Origin: an uncultured Thermoleophilia bacterium | GTDB lineage: Bacteria; Actinomycetota; Thermoleophilia; UBA2241 | Length of the DNA stretch: 10,544 nt | NCBI GenBank assembly: GCA_903912585.1 | Contig: CAIWHY010000368.1 | Location: 1-10,544 of the forward strand | Direction: 5' to 3' | Shown here: one piece after another, positions 6,344-10,544 of the stretch | Layout: each line of letters begins with the position of its first letter | Position numbering within the stretch: position 1 is the first letter of the stretch | Made by a program: the position numbers and the translations under genes | The notes under the pieces: model-generated | The model's database searches: none | Told to the model about the DNA's origin: nothing | Seen by the model: only the letters and a program-made list of their open reading frames with translations

Positions 6344-6958
6344 GTGCAATCGCGCAGGATCCTGGCTCTCGTTCTGGCGCTCGCAGCGCTCACGCTCACG
6401 GCCGCCGCCTGCAGCGCCAGCGTGTCGACCGGCAGCAGTGCCAGGCCCAGCAGCGGCGCCGGCAAGACCTACACCAACGCCCAGTACAAGTTCAGCATCA
6501 CGCCCGATCCGGTGTTCGAGCAGGGCAAGGCGAACGACACCAGCGCGGCCGGTTCGAGCGCGGTGTTCGACATCGCCTTCGCGGACGCGAATGGCACCAA
6601 GGTGGGCGGAAGCACCGTGGACGGCGTCCAGGTCTCGGTCTACAAGCTCACGCGCGTGCTCAAGGCGAGTGAGATCCCCAAGCTCAAGAAGGAGTTCGCG
6701 GGAGTCGTGAACCAGCTCATGAGCGGGCTCACCGCCGGCAAGATCGTGCAGCCGCTGAGCCTCGCACAGATCAACGGCGTGCCCGGTTTCCGCCTGGCCT
6801 ACACGTTCAAGAAGGACACCACGGAGATCGCCGCGATCACGTACTTCCTGATCAAGGGGCAGTACGAGTACCAGTTGACGGGGCAGGCGAGCCAACAGAC
6901 GTGGCCGGCGCTCAGCCCCAAGCTCGAGTCGACCGTCAAGTCGTTCACCGTCCAGTAA
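6344..6958 (+). CDS. Predicted lipoprotein, PsbP-like domain (function unknown)
   Basis: A 204-residue exported protein. Residues 1-23 form a lipoprotein signal: R4-R5, a Leu/Ala core (6-19) and a lipobox ending T-A-A-A-C with the modified cysteine at C23. The -3 position is Ala rather than the usual Leu or Val, which is tolerated. A Ser/Gly-rich tether (24-40) leads into YTNAQYKFSITPDPVF (43-58). That looks like the opening of PsbP/LpqN/DUF1795-type domains (Y-x-N-x-x-Y-x-F-x-I-x-P). The rest is mixed alpha/beta: VDGVQVSVYKL (92-102), a charged helix (107-125), NGVPGFRLAYTF (144-155) and a closing amphipathic helix with FTVQ. It probably sits on the outer face of the membrane. GTG start at 6344 has GAGGAGG at 6333-6339, four nt away, which is close but strong. 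The domain link is a fold-level impression. I cannot name a ligand or partner. Confidence 0.8.
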   Translation: MQSRRILALVLALAALTLTAAACSASVSTGSSARPSSGAGKTYTNAQYKFSITPDPVFEQGKANDTSAAGSSAVFDIAFADANGTKVGGSTVDGVQVSVYKLTRVLKASEIPKLKKEFAGVVNQLMSGLTAGKIVQPLSLAQINGVPGFRLAYTFKKDTTEIAAITYFLIKGQYEYQLTGQASQQTWPALSPKLESTVKSFTVQ

Positions 6959-7000
6959 CGACGCGCGGCGCGGCGACCGCTTCGCGCCCGGCCGCACGAC

Positions 7001-7047
7001 AGACGCCCGCGGGCGCGGCCTCTTTCCGGCCGCGCCTGCGGGCGTCT
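7001..7047. terminator. Bidirectional hairpin terminator between convergent genes
   Basis: Left arm 7001-7020 and right arm 7028-7047 pair along all 20 positions, with a single G-U (7011 with 7037) and a 7-base loop TCTTTCC. It lies 42 bases after the lipoprotein stop and 17 bases after the pyrE stop on the other strand, so it can end both convergent transcripts. There is no U tract on either side, as is common for terminators in high-GC actinobacteria. The rest of the gap (6959-7000) holds nothing I recognise. Confidence 0.85.
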
Positions 7048-7064
7048 CTGCAATCGGGCGCGCT

Positions 7065-7592
7065 TCAGGCCTTCTTGATGCCCAGCGACGTTGCCGTGAA
7101 GAGCGGATCGAGGGTGAGGCCCTTGGCCTCGATGGCCGCGCGCCCGCCCTCCTCGCGATCGACGACGCAGAGCAGCGCCGGCACCACGAGCCCGGCCCCG
7201 CGAAGCTTGTCGGCGGCCATGAGCGCGGCGCCGCCGGAGGTCACGATGTCCTCCACCATCACCACGCGCTGCCCGGCCACGGCGCGCCCCTCCATGGCCT
7301 TGTTGGTGCCGTAGCCCTTCTCGCCCTTGCGCACGATCACGAACGGCTTGCCGCAGGCGAGTGAGACCGCCGTCACGACGGCGACGGCGCCCAGCTCGGG
7401 TCCGGCGAGGATGTCGAAGGGCTCGTAGGCCGGCAGCTTCTGTGCCAGGCCGGCGGCGATGTCGCGCAACAGGTCCGGCTGCGTCGAGAAGAGGTACTTG
7501 TCGAGGTAGAACTTGCTCCGGCGCCCGGAGCGCAGGAGGAAGTCGCCCTCCAGATAGCTGGCGTCGAGCAGGCGCTGGCCGAGATCGCTCAC
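7065..7592 (-). CDS. pyrE: Orotate phosphoribosyltransferase
   Basis: A 175-residue cytoplasmic type I phosphoribosyltransferase. It joins orotate to PRPP to give orotidine 5'-monophosphate, the fifth step of UMP synthesis. Motifs: FLLRSGRRSKFYLDKYLF (18-35), which contacts orotate and PRPP; the flexible-loop segment RKGEKGYGTNKAMEG (88-102); and the PRPP-binding signature VVMVEDIVTSGGAAL (110-124), with its acidic pair at E114-D115. Length is at the short end, typical of the compact form seen in many actinobacteria and archaea, compared with about 210 in E. coli. Start is GTG at 7592, with GAAGGGAG-type Shine-Dalgarno (7597-7603) four nt upstream. It is the last gene of a minus-strand operon, 31 nt after the tldE stop, and ends before the 20-bp terminator. 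No other pyr gene is in view, so this pyrE is detached from any pyr cluster within the window. Function is secure. Confidence 0.95.
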   Translation of the reverse strand: MSDLGQRLLDASYLEGDFLLRSGRRSKFYLDKYLFSTQPDLLRDIAAGLAQKLPAYEPFDILAGPELGAVAVVTAVSLACGKPFVIVRKGEKGYGTNKAMEGRAVAGQRVVMVEDIVTSGGAALMAADKLRGAGLVVPALLCVVDREEGGRAAIEAKGLTLDPLFTATSLGIKKA

Positions 7593-7596
7593 CGGG

Positions 7597-7603
7597 CTCC
7601 CTT
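7597..7603 (-). promoter_or_regulatory. Ribosome binding site of pyrE
   Basis: On the minus strand this reads AAGGGAG, four bases before the GTG at 7592. It supports that start and gives pyrE its own translation signal within the 31-nt gap after tldE. Confidence 0.6.
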
Positions 7604-7623
7604 CGTCGATCGTTGACGCGGCG

Positions 7624-8964
7624 TCACGTGCCGCCGATGGCCATCCCCTCGATGACCACGGACGGGGTGAAGATGCTGCCGCCCGGCACCCAGCGAGCGT
7701 CGTCGCCGAGAGCCGTGACGTTCATGAGCATGCTGATGATGTCGCCCGCGAGCGTGACCTCGTGCACCGGGGCGGCGAGCCGCCCGTTCTCGACGAGGAT
7801 GCCGCTGATGCCCACGGAGAACTCGCCCGAGATGGGATTGGCGCCCGAGTGGACGCCGACGGCGTCGGTCACGATGACGCCGCGCTCGAGGCCGGCGATG
7901 ATGTCGGCGAGCGGCGTCACGGGGCCGCCGACGACGAGATTGGTGGGCCGCACCGACGGCAGGCCGGCGTACCCGCCGCGGATGCCGTTGCCGGTGGAGC
8001 CGCGGCCGGCCTTGCGTGCCGTGTAGGCGTCGTAGAGGAAGCCCTGGAGGACGCCGCCGCCGATCAGCGGGGTGCGGCGGCAGGGCGTGCCCTCGCCGTC
8101 GAACGGCGCGCTGTCGAGACCGTCGGCGCGCACGCCGTCGTCGTCGAGCTGCAGGAGTTCGCCGGCCACCCGCTGGCCCTCGCGGCCGGCGAAGAGCGAA
8201 CGGCCCTTCTGGACGGCGTCGGCGGTGAGCGCCGAGCTGAGCACGCCGAAGAAGGCGGCCGACACGAACGGGTCGAGGACGACCGGCACCTTCATGGACG
8301 CGCACTTGCGGGCGCCGAGCAGCCGGCAGGCCCGTTCGGCGGCCTCTCTGCCGCAGCTCTCGGGATCGAGGTCCTCGAGGGCGCGGCCGACGGTGTACGA
8401 GTATCCCGTCTCCACCTGGCCGTCCTCTTCCGCGAGCACGTAGGCGAAGGCGTAGCACTGGTTGGAGCGGTAGCTGCCGCGCACGCCCGAGGTGCTGGCG
8501 ATGAACACCTCGCCGTCGCCGTCGGCGTACATCGTGTCCTCGACGGTCTTGACGCGCGGGTCGGCGGCGAGCGCCGCGGCCTCCACGCTCACGGCGAGCT
8601 CGATGCGGCGCTCGTCGGTGGCGGCGGAAAGGCGCGCGTCAAAGGGATGCACGTCGGCCGGCGGGCCGCCCGGGGCCGGCAGCGCCGCGAACTCGTCCGG
8701 ATCGCTCACGGCAGCGTTGGCGACCGCTCGCGCGACCAGCTCGTCGAGCGCCGCGTCGCCGAGGTCGGAGCCGTAGGCGTGACCGACGGCGCCCTCGCGA
8801 AAGACGCGCACGCCCACGCCCTGCCGCTGGGCGGCGGTGATCTGCTCGACCTCCTGGCGGTACACCTTGAGGCGGCGCGACGTAGAGCGCTCGCCGTACA
8901 CTTCCACTTCGCGCGCGCCGCGCGCCCGCGCGCGCTCGAGCACGCCGTCGAGGATGTCGAACAT
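7624..8964 (-). CDS. tldE: TldE/PmbA subunit of the TldD/TldE metalloprotease
   Basis: A 446-residue non-metal subunit of the TldD/TldE heterodimer. In E. coli this complex degrades unfolded peptides, finishes microcin B17 maturation and clears CcdA. The family shape is clear: an N-terminal domain with VEVYGERSTSRRLKVY (20-35), QRQGVGVRVFREGAVGHAY (46-64) and a middle region, then a C-terminal domain. The latter has GFLYDAYTARKAG (308-320), STGNGIRGGY (323-332), PTNLVVGGP (340-348), SGANPISGEFSVGISGILVE (373-392) and the closing GGSIFTPSVVIEGM (428-441). Where TldD has HEACGH this protein reads GVLSSALT (240-247), so it lacks the zinc motif, as PmbA/TldE should. ATG at 8964 shares one base with the tldD stop (TGATG), and GGGAGG at 8974-8979 stands nine nt upstream. 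This pairing fits equal production of the two subunits. Substrate in this organism is unknown. Confidence 0.93.
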   Translation of the reverse strand: MFDILDGVLERARARGAREVEVYGERSTSRRLKVYRQEVEQITAAQRQGVGVRVFREGAVGHAYGSDLGDAALDELVARAVANAAVSDPDEFAALPAPGGPPADVHPFDARLSAATDERRIELAVSVEAAALAADPRVKTVEDTMYADGDGEVFIASTSGVRGSYRSNQCYAFAYVLAEEDGQVETGYSYTVGRALEDLDPESCGREAAERACRLLGARKCASMKVPVVLDPFVSAAFFGVLSSALTADAVQKGRSLFAGREGQRVAGELLQLDDDGVRADGLDSAPFDGEGTPCRRTPLIGGGVLQGFLYDAYTARKAGRGSTGNGIRGGYAGLPSVRPTNLVVGGPVTPLADIIAGLERGVIVTDAVGVHSGANPISGEFSVGISGILVENGRLAAPVHEVTLAGDIISMLMNVTALGDDARWVPGGSIFTPSVVIEGMAIGGT

Positions 8965-10364
8965 CAGCCCGTGCCTCCCACGGTCATCTCGGCGATGCGC
9001 AGCGTCGACTGGCCGGTGCCCACGGGCACGCCCTGGCCGTCTTTGCCGCAGATCCCGGTCTTGACCTCGAAGTCGCCGGCGATCATGTCGATCTTCATGA
9101 GGATGTCGATGCCGTTGCCGACGAGCGTGGCGCCGCGCAGCGGCGTGGTGAGGCGGCCGCCCTCGATGAGGTAGCCCTCGGCCACGCCGAACACGAAGTT
9201 GCCGCTCGCCGGCTCGACCTGCCCGCCGGCGAGGCTCTTGGCGTAGAAGCCCTTCGGCGTGGCGGCGATGACGTCGGCGGCGAGGGCGTCGCCGGGGGCG
9301 ATGTACGTGGTCGTCATGCGCGGGATGGGCACGTGCCGGAACGACTGGCGCCGGCCGTTGCCGGTGGGCGCCGCGCCGGCCTCGCGGGCGCGCAGGCGGT
9401 CGTAGAGGTAGCCGGTGAGCCGGCCCTCTTCGATCACCAGCGTCTTCTGCGTGGGCACGCCCTCGTCGTCGAACGCCTGGGAGCCCCAGCCGTTGGTCAG
9501 CGAGCCGTCGTCGTAGGCGCTCACGATGGGCGCCGCCACGACCTCGCCGAGCTTGCCGGCGTAGATGCTCGCGCCCTTGGCGATGGCGTCCGCCTCGAGG
9601 CCGTGACCGCAGGCCTCGTGGAAGAGCGTGCCGCCGAAGCCGTTGGCCAGAACGACGGGCATGGCGCCGATCGGCGCCGGGCGGGAGTCGAGCATGGCGA
9701 TGGCCTTCCCGGCGGCGGTGGCCGCCACGCCCCGCGCGATCTCCTCGTCCACGAGCTCGAAGCCGGCGCTGCCGCCGACGGTCTCGTGGCCGGTCTGGAT
9801 GACGTCGCCGCGCCGGGCGACGACCTGGGCCGTGAAGCGCGTACGCGTGCGGTCGTCCAGGACGAGATCGCCGAGCGAGTTGGCGATGAGCACGCGCTGG
9901 CGCGTGTCGCCGTAGCCCACGGTCACCTGCACGATCTCGGCGCCGGCGGACCTGGCGGCCTCGTCGCCGGCGCGCACGAGCAGGGCCTTCCGCGCGACGG
10001 CCACCGACTCCGGCGGGATGGCGACCGGGTGGCGGCCGCGATCGCTGCGGACCGCGCCGAGGTCGACGACCGCGGGGCCGCCGTCGCCGCTGCGCACCGC
10101 CGCCGCCACGGCGTCGGCGGCGGCGAACAGCCCGGCTTCGTCGACGGCGTCGCTGTAGGCGTAGAAGGTGTGCTCCCCGGCGAGCAGCCGGACGGCGGCA
10201 CCGAGCTCGCGGCCGCCGCTCGTCGCCTCGATACGGCCGTCCTCGAGGCGCAGTCCGAGGCTGTCGCGGTCCTCGACGTAGACCTCGGCGAAGTCGCCGC
10301 CGCGCCCGAGGGCGCGGCGCAGCGCCGCCCGGAGCAGGCCGGCGTCGAAGCTCGCGAGGTCCAT
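8964..10364 (-). CDS. tldD: TldD catalytic subunit, zinc metalloprotease (U62 family)
   Basis: A 466-residue catalytic subunit of the TldD/TldE protease. The zinc motif HEACGH lies at 249-254 in ANGFGGTLFHEACGHGLEAD (240-259), with E250 as the catalytic acid/base. A further cysteine, C439 in GICGKDGQGVPVG (437-449), is where the family's third metal ligand is found. Other family segments are FAEVYVEDRDSLGLRLEDGR (25-44), SYAG-type ASIYAGKLGEVVA (265-277), GWGSQAFDDEGVPTQKTLVI (292-311), PTGNGRRQSF (333-342) and ASGNFVFGVAEGYLIEGG (386-403). Length matches the usual 450-480. The frame is open upstream to 10517, but that 51-residue extension is Arg-rich shadow. The ATG at 10364 forms TGATG with the stop of the preceding gene, so translation is probably coupled; no clear Shine-Dalgarno is seen. 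The neighbouring tldE confirms the heterodimer. No RiPP precursor or toxin-antitoxin pair is nearby to suggest a substrate. Confidence 0.95.
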   Translation of the reverse strand: MDLASFDAGLLRAALRRALGRGGDFAEVYVEDRDSLGLRLEDGRIEATSGGRELGAAVRLLAGEHTFYAYSDAVDEAGLFAAADAVAAAVRSGDGGPAVVDLGAVRSDRGRHPVAIPPESVAVARKALLVRAGDEAARSAGAEIVQVTVGYGDTRQRVLIANSLGDLVLDDRTRTRFTAQVVARRGDVIQTGHETVGGSAGFELVDEEIARGVAATAAGKAIAMLDSRPAPIGAMPVVLANGFGGTLFHEACGHGLEADAIAKGASIYAGKLGEVVAAPIVSAYDDGSLTNGWGSQAFDDEGVPTQKTLVIEEGRLTGYLYDRLRAREAGAAPTGNGRRQSFRHVPIPRMTTTYIAPGDALAADVIAATPKGFYAKSLAGGQVEPASGNFVFGVAEGYLIEGGRLTTPLRGATLVGNGIDILMKIDMIAGDFEVKTGICGKDGQGVPVGTGQSTLRIAEMTVGGTG

Positions 10365-10544
10365 CAGGCGCCGGCCACGAAGGCGCGGCGCACGTCGGCG
10401 GCCGCGGCCGTGATCGGCGCCGCCCCCGGATCGCCGGCGGAGAGCGTGAGAGTGCTGCCGTCGGCGAGACCGATCTGGACGGGCGCCGGCGCCGATGACT
10501 GGGTGCGACGCCGCCACCAGAGCACGGCGGCGGCGCCGATGGCC
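10364..10544 (-). CDS. C-terminal end of an unknown protein with a membrane segment (runs off the window)
   Basis: The final 59 codons of a gene that starts beyond the right edge. The visible part begins inside an apparent transmembrane segment (AIGAAAVLWW) followed by RRR, a positive-inside stop-transfer signal. A Pro/Ala linker comes next, then VQIGLADGSTLTLSAGDPG and a helix rich in Ala ending VRRAFVAGA. The last part, with D-G-S-T-x-T-L and A-x-x-V-R-R-A-F, looks like a small beta-hairpin plus helix. Third codon positions are nearly all G or C, and the TGA at 10364-10366 meets the tldD ATG as TGATG, which supports real coding. By the positive-inside rule the tail should be cytoplasmic. 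I do not recognise the family. Being first in the tldD-tldE-pyrE run, it could act with the protease at the membrane, but that is inference from linkage only. Confidence 0.7.
   Translation of the reverse strand, partial: AIGAAAVLWWRRRTQSSAPAPVQIGLADGSTLTLSAGDPGAAPITAAAADVRRAFVAGA

Noticed and set aside
4651..6465. Minus-strand open frame of 604 codons over the decarboxylase and the start of the lipoprotein gene
   Set aside because: Low-complexity Arg/Gly/Ala/Val composition, no domain, and it mirrors the codon pattern of the real gene on the other strand.
7762..9174. Plus-strand open frame of 470 codons opposite tldE and tldD
   Set aside because: Antisense shadow; Ala/Val/His-rich with no recognisable motif and no ribosome binding site of note.
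10365..10517. N-terminal extension of the tldD frame
   Set aside because: Arg/His-rich shadow of the overlapping upstream gene. TldD homology begins at the ATG at 10364 with a TGATG junction.
8964..10544. RiPP (microcin-like) cluster around tldD/tldE
   Set aside because: No precursor peptide, cyclodehydratase, dehydrogenase or exporter is visible; the neighbours are pyrE and an unknown membrane gene.

Overview
This is a GC-rich, tightly packed bacterial chromosome segment made almost wholly of housekeeping genes. Gene content and order point to an actinobacterium from a deep or lesser-known class; Thermoleophilia-like is my best guess. The reasons are the very high GC at third codon positions, frequent GTG starts, overlapping stop/start codons, a sigH-type sigma factor beside yacP, and a gltX-cysS-rlmB-yacP-sigH order that resembles Bacillus without cysE and mrnC. 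The lineage is inferred from features, not from a search.

Layout. (1) Positions 1-4549, minus strand: gltX > cysS > rlmB > yacP, joined by 4-nt GTGA/ATGA overlaps, then a short hairpin-bearing gap and the first 62 codons of a SigH-family sigma factor that runs off the left edge. The sigH fragment is easily missed because it is cut. gltX is in two frames: one base appears to be missing in a G run at 4008-4010 (minus strand), while both halves are otherwise intact. (2) Positions 4550-4767: divergent intergenic region with weak promoter-like elements and an imperfect 18-bp tandem repeat just before the next ribosome binding site. (3) Positions 4768-6958, plus strand: a PLP-dependent Orn/Lys/Arg decarboxylase of the short SpeA/YaaO type, then a lipoprotein with a PsbP-like look. 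The 100-nt gap between them can form two mutually exclusive hairpins, one of which covers the lipoprotein Shine-Dalgarno. (4) Positions 7001-7047: a 20-bp hairpin between convergent genes, the probable bidirectional terminator. (5) Positions 7065-10544, minus strand: the end of a gene with a membrane segment, then tldD > tldE > pyrE. The first two junctions are TGATG overlaps and the last is a 31-nt gap.

The left operon serves translation (two aminoacyl-tRNA synthetases, a 23S rRNA methyltransferase, a ribosome-associated nuclease family) and leads into a sigma factor. The right operon joins a heterodimeric TldD/TldE metalloprotease to the orotate phosphoribosyltransferase of pyrimidine synthesis; the functional link is unclear. 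I see no mobile element, CRISPR array, RNA gene or defence system. No clearly new system is present. The best second looks are the gltX frame break, a roughly 60-residue insertion in CysRS, the switch-like leader of the lipoprotein gene, and the unexplained membrane gene linked to tldDE-pyrE.
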